From Heyndrickxia shackletonii (lineage in GTDB: Bacteria; Bacillota; Bacilli; Bacillales; Bacillaceae_C): a stretch of DNA of 64,000 nt. Under the pieces are notes generated by a model. That model was not told the origin of the DNA. It searched no databases and saw only the letters and a program-made list of their open reading frames with translations. Positions 27,974-36,956 of this stretch are shown in pieces (position 1 is the stretch's first letter; the number at the start of each line of letters is the position of its first letter). Position numbers and translations under genes: made by a program. Location of the stretch: the NCBI RefSeq assembly GCF_001420715.1, contig NZ_LJJC01000004.1, positions 401,734-465,733 of the forward strand, read 5' to 3'.

Positions 27974-29152
27974 TCAGTTTGAAACAAATTGATTAGGACT
28001 TACAGAGTCATCTTTTTTAGTGTTCTTATCCATTGTCTTCAAAACAGCTGTAGCCAATATTTGCATTCCTGAAAGAATTGCATTTCTGTCAAAGGTCATA
28101 TGAGGGTGGTGAAGTCCCGGAGTTAATCCGCAGCCAAGCCCTAACATAGTTGCTTTAAGGTGTTTGCGTTTAACGGAATAAAAGTGAAAATCCTCGCCTC
28201 CTGAGGTCACAAGTGCTTCATCTAGCTTATCTCGGCCAAGGACGTCTGATATTGCTTCAGCCATAATCATTTTCGCTTCCGGATTGACTGTTGCAGCTGC
28301 TAAGCTCTCTGGTATCGATAAATTAATTTTTACTTTATAAAATTCGGCTATCGAGTCCACCGCTGATTGTACTTTCTCAATAAGGGTTTCCATAACCTTA
28401 TTTGTTTGTGCCCGTAAGTCGAGACTAAAGGTTGCTTGACCGGGGATAATATTTGCACTTTCCCCGCCTGCATGAAGCTTTGTCATTTTGACAGAATGAG
28501 GGATCATTGGATCGATATGAATATAAGCCAGCTCATGGACAAGGGACGCAGCTACTTCAATCGCATTTGTGCCAAGATGCGGGCGTGCACCATGGGCATC
28601 CTCGCCGATAATCGTACCGCTAATATGATTACTTGCGCCGTGAAGGATTGCAGGCGTGGCTCTGCCGTTTTCAGTCTCTTGAATAGGGCGAACATGGACA
28701 CCATATAAAAATTCAAGATCGTCCACAACACCCTTTTCAATCATTTTTTTCGCTCCTTCTCCAATTTCCTCTGCAGGTTGGAAGATAAAGCGAATGGTTC
28801 CTTTTGGTAATGACTTTTGCTTCTTTAAAAGCATTAATGTACCTAACACCATGGTCATATGGGAATCATGCCCGCATGAATGGTTGGCTTTAAATTCTCC
28901 ATTCACTTCCTGCCAAAGGGCATCCATATCAGCTCGTACCCCTACTTTAGGTGTGCCATCCCCAATTTCTGCTATAACTCCTGGGCAATCCTCAAATACA
29001 AGAGTTTTGCATCCCAACTCTTCCAATTTGGCTTTCAAAAATTTCGTTGTATGGAATTCCTTCATGCTTACTTCAGGATGGGCATGTAAATATTCAAAAA
29101 TCCCCATTACCTCCGCTTGTATATCCTTTATGTCTTCTGTAAACATTCCCAT
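27974..29152 (-). CDS. M20D-family amidohydrolase
   Basis: About 392 residues from ATG 29152 (TGGAAGGG upstream; an ATG 18 nt earlier has a poorer site). Metal ligands typical of the IAA-amino-acid hydrolase / N-acetyldiaminopimelate deacetylase branch: [20 protein letters not shown], and a late HHPHM. The inserted dimerisation domain (~180-290) contains [17 protein letters not shown]. It hydrolyses an N-acyl amino acid or similar amide; the substrate cannot be assigned. Monocistronic. Confidence 0.88.
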   Translation of the reverse strand: MGMFTEDIKDIQAEVMGIFEYLHAHPEVSMKEFHTTKFLKAKLEELGCKTLVFEDCPGVIAEIGDGTPKVGVRADMDALWQEVNGEFKANHSCGHDSHMTMVLGTLMLLKKQKSLPKGTIRFIFQPAEEIGEGAKKMIEKGVVDDLEFLYGVHVRPIQETENGRATPAILHGASNHISGTIIGEDAHGARPHLGTNAIEVAASLVHELAYIHIDPMIPHSVKMTKLHAGGESANIIPGQATFSLDLRAQTNKVMETLIEKVQSAVDSIAEFYKVKINLSIPESLAAATVNPEAKMIMAEAISDVLGRDKLDEALVTSGGEDFHFYSVKRKHLKATMLGLGCGLTPGLHHPHMTFDRNAILSGMQILATAVLKTMDKNTKKDDSVSPNQFVSN

Positions 29153-29185
29153 CGTTAAAATCCCTTCCATTTCTTCGTTGTAGCA

Positions 29186-29333
29186 AAGGCTCTTTTCTTA
29201 AACTGAGTTGCTTTTGTAGACGAAAACCTAATAAACATCTTATTTGAATTAAGAATAAATAACTTTTGAGAAAAGATGCTCGAAATTAAGTCTACATTTA
29301 CTAATTGCAACAATCGTTACGAAAACAGCCTTT
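29186..29333. repeat. Dispersed repeat with inverted ends, copy A
   Basis: Starts AAAGGCTCTTTTCT and ends CGAAAACAGCCTTT, so the tips AAAGGCT/AGCCTTT are inverted. The interior shares words with 41490-41621: AAAAG.ATGCTC.GAAA and an AACGAAAACAGCC-like right end. Non-coding, 148 bp, resembling a MITE-like element. Confidence 0.6.
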
Positions 29334-29493
29334 CATATAGTTTATATTTTTTCGAACATAGCATAATTTCAAAGATAAATGAAGTGTTATTTTGTGGATG
29401 AATCATAGATGTGAATTGGTTTTTTTCGTATTACTAAATGTTATGTCACTTCCGTTAAAAAGTTCCCTTATTATTAGGTAGATCACTCAAAGG

Positions 29494-29523
29494 GCATAAA
29501 AAAAGAGCTTCTGTCCAAAGCTC
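29494..29523 (-). terminator. Terminator, probably for the GntR transcript
   Basis: On the minus strand GAGCTT-tggacag-AAGCTC is followed by TTTTTTTATG. It would stop transcription from gntR or from a start near 29570. Confidence 0.75.
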
Positions 29524-29560
29524 CTATTAGAGGTGCAAAAACAATATTTGACATAAAGGT

Positions 29561-29643
29561 TTTAATCAAACGTTTGATTAAAAAAGTGTAAAGCCCTACG
29601 ATACCTGGACTACTGAGGCTTTCCTCCCGCAATAACTGTCGAA
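29561..29643. promoter_or_regulatory. Palindrome plus Spo0A-like box, site 3
   Basis: TTTAATCAAAC/GTTTGATTAAA is a perfect 22-bp palindrome (29561-29582), preceded by TTGACA at 29548-29553. TGTCGAA begins 76 bp after its first base, the spacing seen at 14975 and 15993. It lies between the GntR terminator and the GntR stop, away from any obvious start codon. Confidence 0.55.
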
Positions 29644-29656
29644 GTAAATTCATTAT

Positions 29657-30382
29657 TTAATAATGTCTCTCAATAACGAAATTTGCAGTATCCCCACGGA
29701 ATATTGTTTTGGAATATTCAATAGGTGTCCCATCTTCTAAATAGGCGTAGGTGATTAGAGAAAAGCATGGTGCCCCTACTTTAACCTTTAACTTTTCGGC
29801 AATATCTTTATCGGCATGGGACAATTCTAAGTACTCGATTGTTTTTTTTACTTTTAATCCAAACTGATGTTCAAGAAGCCTATACAACGATTTTTCACAT
29901 TCTTTTGCATTAAGGCCTGGCGTTTGTCTCCAAGGTAAATAGGCAATCTCATATTGTAACGGTTCATTATCGGCATAACGAATTCTTTCTAGCATATTAA
30001 CGGGATCCCCTTTTTGCAAAGTGAATATTTCCTCAAGAAATGCATCTGACTGTATGACAGTAAGACCGATCACTTTTATGGTGGGGCTCTTCCCTTGTGT
30101 TGTGAGCTGTTCGGTAAAATTACTAACCGTATTCGTCAGTACTTGTTTCACTTTTTGACCTGAGACAAATGTCCCTTTTCCTTGTTTTCTATATACATAT
30201 CCTTCTAGTGTCAACTGTTGAAGTGCGGTTCTCACCGTTGTGCGGCTTACACCGAATTTCTCGCAAAACTCCGCTTCCGTCGGTAATTGTGTATGCGGAG
30301 TATACTCTCCGGATTTTATTAATTGGATGATGGCTTCCTTCACTTTAAAATGTAAGGCATCTCCATTTCCTTCCCTTTCCAC
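29657..30382 (-). CDS. GntR/HutC-family regulator of the adjacent sugar operons
   Basis: 241 residues from GTG after AAAGGAGGATTCTT. Winged HTH at ~10-78 (YTPHTQLPTEAEFCEKFGVS, RTTVRTALQQLTLEGYVYR), UTRA effector domain at ~95-240 (SVSRTTV-type linker, EIAYLPWRQTPGL, FSLITYAYLEDGTPIEYSKT). It is divergent from the GH4 gene. An exact 21-bp sequence, roughly palindromic, lies at the promoters of both sugar operons to its right and is its probable operator; the effector is likely a phosphosugar. Confidence 0.88.
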   Translation of the reverse strand: MEREGNGDALHFKVKEAIIQLIKSGEYTPHTQLPTEAEFCEKFGVSRTTVRTALQQLTLEGYVYRKQGKGTFVSGQKVKQVLTNTVSNFTEQLTTQGKSPTIKVIGLTVIQSDAFLEEIFTLQKGDPVNMLERIRYADNEPLQYEIAYLPWRQTPGLNAKECEKSLYRLLEHQFGLKVKKTIEYLELSHADKDIAEKLKVKVGAPCFSLITYAYLEDGTPIEYSKTIFRGDTANFVIERHY

Positions 30383-30604
30383 AAGAATCCTCCTTTATCT
30401 GTGCAAAAAAATATTTTGTTGGTCGATTTGCTTAAACAAGCCTTTATGAAGGATGAGATGGGCAGATCGAACAATATTGGCATATCTGGTTGTGAGTAGT
30501 TTCTGGTGAATCTTATTTGTATGTATACTTGTTTTATATCATAAACAGAGACAAATAATCCATTGTTTCTTTTTAGGGAGTAATGATTATAAAAACTTGT
30601 CATT

Positions 30605-30650
30605 ACAAATTTAATTTTGTATTGCATATGATATAACTTGTAATTATAAT
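30605..30650 (+). promoter_or_regulatory. Promoter and GntR operator of the GH4-chbG operon
   Basis: -35 TTGCAT (30622-30627), 17-bp spacer, -10 TATAAT (30645-30650). The sequence 30605-30625, ACAAATTTAATTTTGT plus ATTGC, overlaps the -35 and is identical to 33030-33050; ACAAA...TTTGT makes it nearly palindromic. Confidence 0.8.
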
Positions 30651-30662
30651 AATATTCAAAGA

Positions 30663-30676
30663 GGTAAACGTTTACA
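30663..30676. promoter_or_regulatory. cre-like CcpA site
   Basis: GGTAAACGTTTACA matches the cre consensus TGWNANCGNTNWCA at all but the first base. It sits just downstream of the -10, where CcpA represses. The rest of the leader to 30844 shows nothing else. Confidence 0.6.
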
Positions 30677-30844
30677 ATAGGAAGACTTTAAGATTGGAAA
30701 TTTAATATCTTAATGGTTAAGTAAGAAGGGAGTTTACCTTCTTCTTACTATAATTTGATAGAATAAAAATTTTTGAATGGGCAAAAAGTGAAAAACGGTT
30801 AATTATTGACTTACTTGAGGAATGACAAGAGGAGGAGGATTTTC

Positions 30845-32164
30845 ATGGCAAAAGGAATAAAAATTGCTACGATAGGTGGGGGGTCTAGCTATACACCGGA
30901 GCTTGTGGAGGGATTCATTAAACGATATGATGAACTGCCTATCAGCGAACTATGGCTAGTAGATATTGAAGCGGGAAGAGAAAAGTTGGAAATTGTCGGG
31001 GATCTAGCGAAAAGAATGATCAAAAAGGCCGGTCTGCCTATTAATGTTCATCTGACATTAGACCGCCGTGCAGCATTAAAGGATGCTGATTTTGTTACGA
31101 CTCAATTTCGAGTAGGCTTACTGGATGCAAGAGCAAAGGATGAAAGAATTCCGCTTAAATATGGGGTATTAGGTCAAGAAACAAATGGACCCGGCGGACT
31201 GTTTAAAGGTCTTCGAACGATTCCGGTTATTTTAGATATTTGCCGAGAAATGGAAGAACTGTGCCCGGATGCATGGTTAATTAACTTTACAAATCCTGCA
31301 GGTATGGTGACAGAGGCCGTTCTTCGCTATAGCAATATTAAAAAGGTTGTCGGTTTATGTAATGTGCCAATCGGTATGGAAATGGGAGTTGCTCGCTTGT
31401 TAGATGTGGATCATAGTCGGGTACGCATTACATTTGCAGGCTTGAATCATATGGTTTACGGATTGGATATTTTCCTTGACGGTGTCAGTGTTAAAGATAA
31501 AGTCATTGATCTCATCACTAATCCGGATAATGCCATTACGGTTGAAAATGTGCCGGCACTGGAATGGGAACCAGAATTTTTAAAAGCACTTAATGCTCTT
31601 CCTTGCTCTTACCATCATTATTATTACAAAAGAAGCGATATGGTTGAAAAAGAGCTGAAGAATGCAAAGGAGCTAGGAACAAGAGCAGAAGTAGTGAAGA
31701 AATTAGAGGCGGAATTGTTTGAACTTTATAAAGACCCTAATCTTGATGTAAAACCGCCGCAATTGGAAAAACGCGGTGGAGCTTACTATAGTGATGCTGC
31801 CGTACGTTTGATCCATTCTATTTATACAGATAAAAAAGATATACAGCCAGTCAATACAATCAACAATGGAGCAATTGCTGGAATTCCCGCAGATTCCGCC
31901 GTTGAGGTAAGCTGTATCATTACGAAAGATGGTCCTAAACCAATTGCCATTGGTGAATTGCCGGTTGCAGTCCAAGGGCTTGTCGGGCAAATTAAATCTT
32001 TCGAGCGAGTTGCAGCGGAAGCGGCAGTGACGGGCGATTACAACACAGCTTTGCTGGCCATGACCATTAATCCGCTTGTTGCAAATGATCGTGTCGGCAA
32101 ACTCATTTTGGATGAAATGTTGGAGGCACATAAAGAACATTTGCCGCAATTCTTTCATAACTAG
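30845..32164 (+). CDS. GH4 6-phospho-beta-glucosidase (LicH/ChbF type)
   Basis: 439 residues from ATG 30845 with AGAGGAGGATTTTC; an earlier in-frame start has no site. NAD-dependent family 4 hydrolase: [17 protein letters not shown] dinucleotide loop, [24 protein letters not shown] (metal-ligand Cys) and [10 protein letters not shown]. Very close to B. subtilis LicH in my recollection, and same family as E. coli ChbF. It hydrolyses a phosphorylated beta-disaccharide delivered by the PTS. The downstream chbG suggests chitobiose-6-phosphate as a substrate. Confidence 0.92.
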   Translation: MAKGIKIATIGGGSSYTPELVEGFIKRYDELPISELWLVDIEAGREKLEIVGDLAKRMIKKAGLPINVHLTLDRRAALKDADFVTTQFRVGLLDARAKDERIPLKYGVLGQETNGPGGLFKGLRTIPVILDICREMEELCPDAWLINFTNPAGMVTEAVLRYSNIKKVVGLCNVPIGMEMGVARLLDVDHSRVRITFAGLNHMVYGLDIFLDGVSVKDKVIDLITNPDNAITVENVPALEWEPEFLKALNALPCSYHHYYYKRSDMVEKELKNAKELGTRAEVVKKLEAELFELYKDPNLDVKPPQLEKRGGAYYSDAAVRLIHSIYTDKKDIQPVNTINNGAIAGIPADSAVEVSCIITKDGPKPIAIGELPVAVQGLVGQIKSFERVAAEAAVTGDYNTALLAMTINPLVANDRVGKLILDEMLEAHKEHLPQFFHN

Positions 32165-32188
32165 GTAGCGCAATGCTGCCTTTTTACT
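32164..32188 (+). terminator. Weak terminator after the GH4 gene
   Basis: GGTAGC-gcaat-GCTGCC (one G-T pair) then TTTTT. A second inverted repeat, GTTGATGC/GCATCAAC at 32204-32234, follows before chbG; partial read-through is likely. Confidence 0.65.
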
Positions 32189-32270
32189 TAATTTAGGTTA
32201 ATTGTTGATGCATAGCTTCCTATGGAGCATCAACTATGAGAGACAACTATAAATAGGGAGGGACTGTAAA

Positions 32271-32972
32271 ATGATAAAGCTGATTGTAAATGCGGATGAT
32301 TTTGGGTATTCTGCAGGTGTAAATTATGGCATCATTGAAAGTCATCTGCACGGGATCGTCAATTCTACTACGATGATGATGAATATGTCTGGCACCAGAC
32401 ATGCAGTGGAACTCGCAAAGCAATATCCAACTTTGAAAGTAGGGATTCATTTAGTTTTAACTTGTGGCAAGCCGTTAGTGGATAATGTAAAAACATTGGT
32501 CGATGAGAATGGAAACTTTAAATCTTTAGCCTATTTGATGAAGCATTTGGATATCGATTTACAAGAATTGGAACGTGAATGGACTGCACAAATTGAGGCA
32601 TTTTACGAAGCAGGTCTTACTCCAAATCATTTTGATAGCCATCATCATGTTCATGGATGGGACGTACTTTACCCCATTGTGAAGAGGCTGTCCGATAAAT
32701 ATAATCTCCCAGTTAGGAGACCGAGCCACGCATTTGATTTACCGTACTATAGCGATGTTTTCTTGGATGACTTTTACGGTGAATCGATAAGTGAGGATTA
32801 TTTTTATTCCTTGGAAGAAAAGGTAATGGATGGACAAACGGCTGAGATCATGACTCACCCGGGATTTGTGGATCAGGAGGTGCTTAACGGATCTTCCTAT
32901 AATGTGCTTCGTGCGAAAGAAACTCATATATTAACACATGTTTCATTGCCGGAATCCATCACATTAAAATAA
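32271..32972 (+). CDS. chbG: ChbG/YdjC-family carbohydrate deacetylase
   Basis: 233 residues, ATG after AGGGAGGGACTGTAAA. Family hallmarks: VNADDFGYSAGVNYGI at the N-terminus (metal-binding Asp), VGIHLVLTCGKP, and FDSHHHVHGWDVLYP with zinc-ligand histidines; late MTHPGFVD. In E. coli ChbG removes one acetyl group from chitobiose-6-P, which is needed for GH4 ChbF to cut it. The same gene pairing here is the main argument that this locus handles chitin disaccharides rather than only cellobiose. Confidence 0.88.
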   Translation: MIKLIVNADDFGYSAGVNYGIIESHLHGIVNSTTMMMNMSGTRHAVELAKQYPTLKVGIHLVLTCGKPLVDNVKTLVDENGNFKSLAYLMKHLDIDLQELEREWTAQIEAFYEAGLTPNHFDSHHHVHGWDVLYPIVKRLSDKYNLPVRRPSHAFDLPYYSDVFLDDFYGESISEDYFYSLEEKVMDGQTAEIMTHPGFVDQEVLNGSSYNVLRAKETHILTHVSLPESITLK

Positions 32973-33029
32973 ACCCGTGTGAATAAGGGTTTATTTTCCT
33001 AATTTAATTTTATTAAAAAATTTGTAATA

Positions 33030-33075
33030 ACAAATTTAATTTTGTATTGCCTAAATAAGTATTTGTTACTATAAT
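33030..33075 (+). promoter_or_regulatory. Promoter and GntR operator of the PTS operon
   Basis: -35 TTGCCT (33047-33052), 17-bp spacer, -10 TATAAT (33070-33075). The 21 bp at 33030-33050 are identical to 30605-30625, in the same position relative to the -35. Confidence 0.8.
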
Positions 33076-33120
33076 TAATATGAGTAATAAAAACTAAATA
33101 TTCCAAAAGAGAGGAGGGCA

Positions 33121-33177
33121 ATGGCAAAAACAAACGTGTATAGTATCGAGATTGTAAGAAATGCCTCAGCAAACTAA
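33121..33177 (+). CDS. Possible 18-codon leader peptide
   Basis: ATG directly after AGAGAGGAGGGCA, an excellent ribosome binding site 45 nt downstream of the -10. It encodes MAKTNVYSIEIVRNASAN. The frame continues open after the stop for ~58 codons without resemblance to anything. Either a leader peptide of the PTS transcript or a truncated gene; the remaining interval to 33560 holds only the cre-like site. Confidence 0.35.
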   Translation: MAKTNVYSIEIVRNASAN

Positions 33178-33269
33178 ATTCGTGTATTTCATTCCCAAAA
33201 GTTTCAAAAAGAAGTAAGAACACTTATTGGCTTTAAACTAAAAAACTTCAAAATTTTTTTGACATCATC

Positions 33270-33283
33270 GGTAAACGCTTTCA
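33270..33283. promoter_or_regulatory. cre-like CcpA site in the PTS leader
   Basis: GGTAAACGCTTTCA fits cre except at the first base. TTGACA lies just before it at 33259-33264, but no good -10 follows at standard spacing. Position within the transcribed leader fits roadblock repression. Confidence 0.6.
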
Positions 33284-33560
33284 CACATACTTTGCTATTT
33301 CAGCAGATTCAAACTTTTCCAATAATCTATCATCCTAAAACATCAATGTAATGGAATTTTCCTATGCTTTCAAGATTCATAGTATATTGGCGGGCAGTTT
33401 TGAAAGATGTTTCACCGTTTTAATAATTTAGTCCATTCATCCTTGAGAGGGGGGATGCATTTGAAGTAAGACAAGGGATGGTTTAATCACTCCGCTTCGT
33501 TTTACACAATTTCCTGAGATTTATAACATGTTTTAATTTAATTGTTAGGGGGGTATATGG

Positions 33561-34967
33561 ATGAATTTGATAACTGCATGGTTGGAAAGATATTTCCTTC
33601 CTATTGCATCTAAAATTGGGGGTCAAAAGCATCTAGTTGCATTAAGAGATGCATTTATTGGGACTATGCCGGCAACAATGGCTGGTTCCGTGGCGGTTAT
33701 GCTTAACGCTATTTTGAGGGATTTGCCGCCACAATTTTTTGATGGATATGATGGGAACACCATTCCGGTCATTAAACAAATTATTACAATCAATGGTTAT
33801 GTATGGAATGGTACCCTTGCAATTGCCGGATTAATATTTGTTTTCTCATGGGGGTACAATATTGCGAAAATCTACGGAGTAAACGAGTTAGCGGGAGGAA
33901 TTGTGTCAACTGCTGCTTCGATTGCGGGGATTACGTTCTCCTTCTCTGGTGGAATCTCAGGATTAAAGCTAGATCCGGCCACTGTAGATGCCATTAATGC
34001 TGCTGGGTGGACTGCTACTTCAAAGAGCATTACAGCTGCTGGCTGGGGATGGCTGCCGCTGAATAATTTGGACGCTAATTTCTTCTTTACCGCAATGATT
34101 ATTGGTTTTGTGGCTACTATGATTTATGTTAAATTGATGTTGAAGGATATTACAATCAAGTTACCGGAATCGGTTCCACCTGCAGTTTCTACAGCTTTTG
34201 CATCCATCATTCCGGCTACCGTAGCCCTATATGTTATTGCTATTTTCTATTGGATATTCTCTCTCATCGTACCGGATATGACGTTCTTACAATGGTTGCA
34301 AAAAACGATCGCGTTACCGCTTTTGGGACTTTCCCAAGGATTTGGAGCAGTTGTCTTAGTTACCCTGTTCGTTCAACTATTTTGGTTCTTCGGAATCCAT
34401 GGCCCGAACGTTCTTGCCCCAATCTTGGAAGGAGTCTTCGGAGTAGCTCAATTGACAAACGTTAACCTTTTCCAACATGGCGGAACCGCAGAGGTTCTTG
34501 CACATGGATACAAGTGGGTTCGTGGATCCTTTGATGCTTATGCTTGGTACGGCGGTTCTGGAGGAACAATTGTTTTAATATTGGCAATCCTCCTATTTTC
34601 AAAACGGAAAGATTATAAAGCGGTTGGGAAATTGTCTGTCGGACCTGGGATATTCAATATTAATGAACCAATCATGTTCGGTTTGCCAATTGTGCTAAAC
34701 CCACTTATGTTCTTCCCATTCTTGATTGCACCAGTTGTGTCTGTTGCAATCGGTTATTTTGCAACAATATGGGGATGGGTTAATCCTGTTTCGGTAGCGA
34801 TACCTTGGTCGACTCCGCCGTTATTGTTGTCCTTCATGGCCACTGGAGCAGACTGGCGTGCCCCAATTGTTACATTAGTTGCCATGGCTGTTTCATTCAT
34901 CATTTGGGTTCCATTTGTTATTGCTGCAAATAAAGTGACTGCAAAAACAGAGGATAAAGCCGCATAA
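33561..34967 (+). CDS. PTS EIIC, lactose/cellobiose/chitobiose family
   Basis: 468 residues, ATG after AGGGGGGTATATGG. About ten membrane segments; QKHLVALRDAFIGTMPATMAG and FWFFGIHGPNVLAPILEG and FNINEPIMFGLPIVLNP are family hallmarks (CelB/LicC/ChbC). It transports the disaccharide while the IIB partner phosphorylates it. First major gene of a PTS operon that also encodes IIB and IIA. Confidence 0.93.
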   Translation: MNLITAWLERYFLPIASKIGGQKHLVALRDAFIGTMPATMAGSVAVMLNAILRDLPPQFFDGYDGNTIPVIKQIITINGYVWNGTLAIAGLIFVFSWGYNIAKIYGVNELAGGIVSTAASIAGITFSFSGGISGLKLDPATVDAINAAGWTATSKSITAAGWGWLPLNNLDANFFFTAMIIGFVATMIYVKLMLKDITIKLPESVPPAVSTAFASIIPATVALYVIAIFYWIFSLIVPDMTFLQWLQKTIALPLLGLSQGFGAVVLVTLFVQLFWFFGIHGPNVLAPILEGVFGVAQLTNVNLFQHGGTAEVLAHGYKWVRGSFDAYAWYGGSGGTIVLILAILLFSKRKDYKAVGKLSVGPGIFNINEPIMFGLPIVLNPLMFFPFLIAPVVSVAIGYFATIWGWVNPVSVAIPWSTPPLLLSFMATGADWRAPIVTLVAMAVSFIIWVPFVIAANKVTAKTEDKAA

Positions 34968-34983
34968 GAATTATTCACTGATA

Positions 34984-35030
34984 GGTGGGTCACTTTCGTC
35001 GTTATCGCAGGAGCGGCTCACCAATCTTTT
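34984..35030 (+). terminator. Hairpin after the EIIC gene
   Basis: GGTGGGTC pairs with GGCTCACC (two G-T wobbles) around a 23-nt loop, followed by AATCTTTTT. Likely a partial terminator lowering expression of downstream genes. Confidence 0.5.
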
Positions 35031-35052
35031 TCATTTGGAAAGGAGTAAGAAA

Positions 35053-35277
35053 ATGATAGAAGTTTGCTCTGCTGTACAGCAAGATAAAATCATTGAACTA
35101 TTAAACAATTATAACGAAGAAGGGATACAATTTTCCTTTAAAGAAAAAAAGGGCATCAATCTTTATTTTGAAACAAACGCAAATGATTTGGAACAAGCAT
35201 CAAAACTAGCAAAAACAGCTATTAAAAGTCAGCCGTGGGGGTCGGTTCTTTATTTTCGATCTGCCCCAGTTGAATGA
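35053..35277 (+). CDS. Unknown small protein in the PTS operon
   Basis: 74 residues from ATG 35053 (AAAGGAG 8 nt upstream). Predicted alpha/beta: a helix (QQDKIIELLNNYNEE), strands (IQFSFKEKKGINLYFET), a second helix (DLEQASKLAKTAIKS) and a final strand (GSVLYFRSA). No family recognised. Its stop codon overlaps an in-frame ATG of the next frame, suggesting coupling. Placement between IIC and IIB implies a role in the same sugar pathway, perhaps a ligand sensor. Confidence 0.65.
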   Translation: MIEVCSAVQQDKIIELLNNYNEEGIQFSFKEKKGINLYFETNANDLEQASKLAKTAIKSQPWGSVLYFRSAPVE

Positions 35278-35291
35278 AAAGGATGAACACC

Positions 35292-35468
35292 ATGGTTAAA
35301 AACGGCTTATTTCTCGCCAGTATTGGCTGTATCCTGTTACTTATTAGTGCAAATGCGCGAACAGGGGAATACAATATTTTTAATTTGACTACTGCACTTT
35401 TTCTTATTATAGTTGGAGCTTTTATGGTTTTTAGGGAAAAAAGGAAGATTAAAAAGAAAAAAGATTAG
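35292..35468 (+). CDS. Small membrane protein in the PTS operon
   Basis: 58 residues from ATG 35292 (AAAAGG 9 nt upstream); ATG 35274, which overlaps the preceding stop, is an alternative adding six residues. Two hydrophobic segments (GLFLASIGCILLLISA and LTTALFLIIVGAFMVF) and a very basic tail (REKRKIKKKKD). Unknown function. Confidence 0.6.
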   Translation: MVKNGLFLASIGCILLLISANARTGEYNIFNLTTALFLIIVGAFMVFREKRKIKKKKD

Positions 35469-35477
35469 GTGATTCTA

Positions 35478-35921
35478 GTGGAAATAGTAAGAAAAATGAA
35501 TGTGCCGGCTGAATTTCTTTATAAGACAATTATAAAATCAGTTTTGTCCGATATCCATTCGCAAACGGGAAAAAAGGTGGTTGAAAGTCAACTGCCGGGA
35601 TTCGAATATATTAAGACTTTCTCCAAGAATAACCAGGCTACAGTAAAGATTGAAGAAATCACCAAAAATGAATCCTATCAGTATCGAACAACTAGCAATA
35701 TACATGATTTTACAGTAACTTATAAAGTTCGTCCGCTTACTGGAGAAAACTGTGAATTACACTATTCTGAAAAGATGGAATCCTACGGCTATCTTCAAAA
35801 ACTAAATGATGCCTTTGTCGGTATTATTTGGTCTAGGCTGAAAAAAAAGAGGTTTAATGAAATGCTTAATCAAATTGAAGCTAGTTATTCAAGGGAAGAG
35901 ATAGAGTCAAGTATTTTGTAA
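35478..35921 (+). CDS. DUF3284 domain protein
   Basis: 147 residues from GTG 35478 (AGGTG 6 nt upstream; GTG 35469 also in frame). The sequence fits DUF3284, a START/SRPBCC-like family that recurs in cellobiose-type PTS operons of Firmicutes: VPAEFLYKTIIKSVLSDI near the N-terminus, a central beta region (FTVTYKVRPLTGENCELHYS) and a helical C-terminus. A hydrophobic-ligand pocket is expected from the fold, but the role is unknown. Confidence 0.75.
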   Translation: MEIVRKMNVPAEFLYKTIIKSVLSDIHSQTGKKVVESQLPGFEYIKTFSKNNQATVKIEEITKNESYQYRTTSNIHDFTVTYKVRPLTGENCELHYSEKMESYGYLQKLNDAFVGIIWSRLKKKRFNEMLNQIEASYSREEIESSIL

Positions 35922-35973
35922 TCTTACAAAATACGAATATATCATAATTTTTGCTAATAATCGATAAACCTTA

Positions 35974-36050
35974 TAAGAAAAGACGCCCCGAAACCAATCC
36001 TCCTCAGCATTTATAAAAACGAAAAAACAAATAGTACGTAAACAGCCTTT
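35974..36050. repeat. Partial copy of the dispersed repeat, copy B
   Basis: GAAAAGACGCCCCGAAAC and a right end GTAAACAGCCTTTT align with the interior and right tip of 29186-29333 and 41490-41621. The left half is missing or too diverged. Confidence 0.4.
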
Positions 36051-36087
36051 TAATAAAACAACCCTAAATAATTTGGAGGGAAAATTT

Positions 36088-36405
36088 ATGAAAACAATTA
36101 TGTTAGTATGTTCTGCGGGAATGAGTACGAGTTTATTAGTCACTAAAATGCAAAAATCAGCTGAAGCTAAAGGGATAGAAGCTGATATTTTTGCGGTTTC
36201 TGCTTCTGAAGTGGATAATACTTTGAAGAAAAAGAATGTCGATGTATTATTACTTGGCCCACAAGTTCGTTATATGAAAGCTCAATTTGAGAAAAAATTG
36301 GATGGGAAAAATATCCCAGTCGAGGCTATTAACATGCAAGACTATGGATTAATGAAGGGTGAAAATGTTTTAGAGGCAGCCATTAAATTAATTGATAATA
36401 AATAA
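36088..36405 (+). CDS. PTS EIIB, lactose/cellobiose/chitobiose family
   Basis: 105 residues from ATG 36088, with TTGGAGGGAAAATTT; the frame upstream of this is non-coding. The phosphorylated Cys8 lies in IMLVCSAGMSTSLLV. It accepts phosphate from IIA and passes it to the sugar in IIC. Confidence 0.93.
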   Translation: MKTIMLVCSAGMSTSLLVTKMQKSAEAKGIEADIFAVSASEVDNTLKKKNVDVLLLGPQVRYMKAQFEKKLDGKNIPVEAINMQDYGLMKGENVLEAAIKLIDNK

Positions 36406-36510
36406 TCCATTCTTGAAAAGAAAATCACTGCAGGGAATATTAATTTTATGAGTTATTATATGTTTGACTCAGTAGTAAGGAGTTCAAATGAATGAAGGAT
36501 GTTGAAATAA

Positions 36511-36828
36511 ATGGTGGATGAAAATTTGGATATGATAGGATTTCAAATTATTAGTAATGTTGGTACGGCAAGAAGTCTAGCTATGGAAGCTCTATTTGCT
36601 GCCAAAAGCGGCGACTATGCTCTAGCTGAAGAAAAATTAGAGGAATCTAATAAATATTTTGTTGAAGGACATAAAGTTCATGCAGGGTTAATTCAAAAAG
36701 AAGCTTCTGGAGATAAGGTGGAATTTTCCTTACTATTTATGCATGCAGAAGACCAACTAATGAGTACAGAAACGATTGCTCTACTGGTTAAAGAAATGGT
36801 GGAAATGTACAAAAAAATAAACAAGTAA
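36511..36828 (+). CDS. PTS EIIA, lactose/cellobiose/chitobiose family
   Basis: 105 residues, ATG with AAGGATG 10 nt upstream. All-helical trimeric IIA: LAMEALFAAKSGDYALAE, then HAGLIQKEASG and FMHAEDQLMST, where His78 is the expected phosphorylation site. Takes phosphate from HPr and gives it to IIB. Last gene of the PTS operon, ending in a terminator. Confidence 0.93.
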   Translation: MVDENLDMIGFQIISNVGTARSLAMEALFAAKSGDYALAEEKLEESNKYFVEGHKVHAGLIQKEASGDKVEFSLLFMHAEDQLMSTETIALLVKEMVEMYKKINK

Positions 36829-36853
36829 CATCCTAAGATGAATATAAAAATAA

Positions 36854-36892
36854 GGGTCATTACGAAATTGCTTTTGTAATGATCTTTTTATT
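36854..36892 (+). terminator. Terminator of the PTS operon
   Basis: GGTCATTAC / GTAATGATC stem (one G-T pair) with loop GAAATTGCTTTT, followed by TTTTTATTAT. Confidence 0.8.
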
Positions 36893-36956
36893 ATACATTT
36901 TAGCCGCTCAACAGTTATTGTGTTCGAAATATAAAAACAATAGTGAGGAATTAAAA

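Noticed and set aside
28436-29183. Plus-strand open frames opposite the M20 amidohydrolase
   Set aside because: The minus strand carries the full catalytic motif set; the plus frames have no recognisable domain or start signal.
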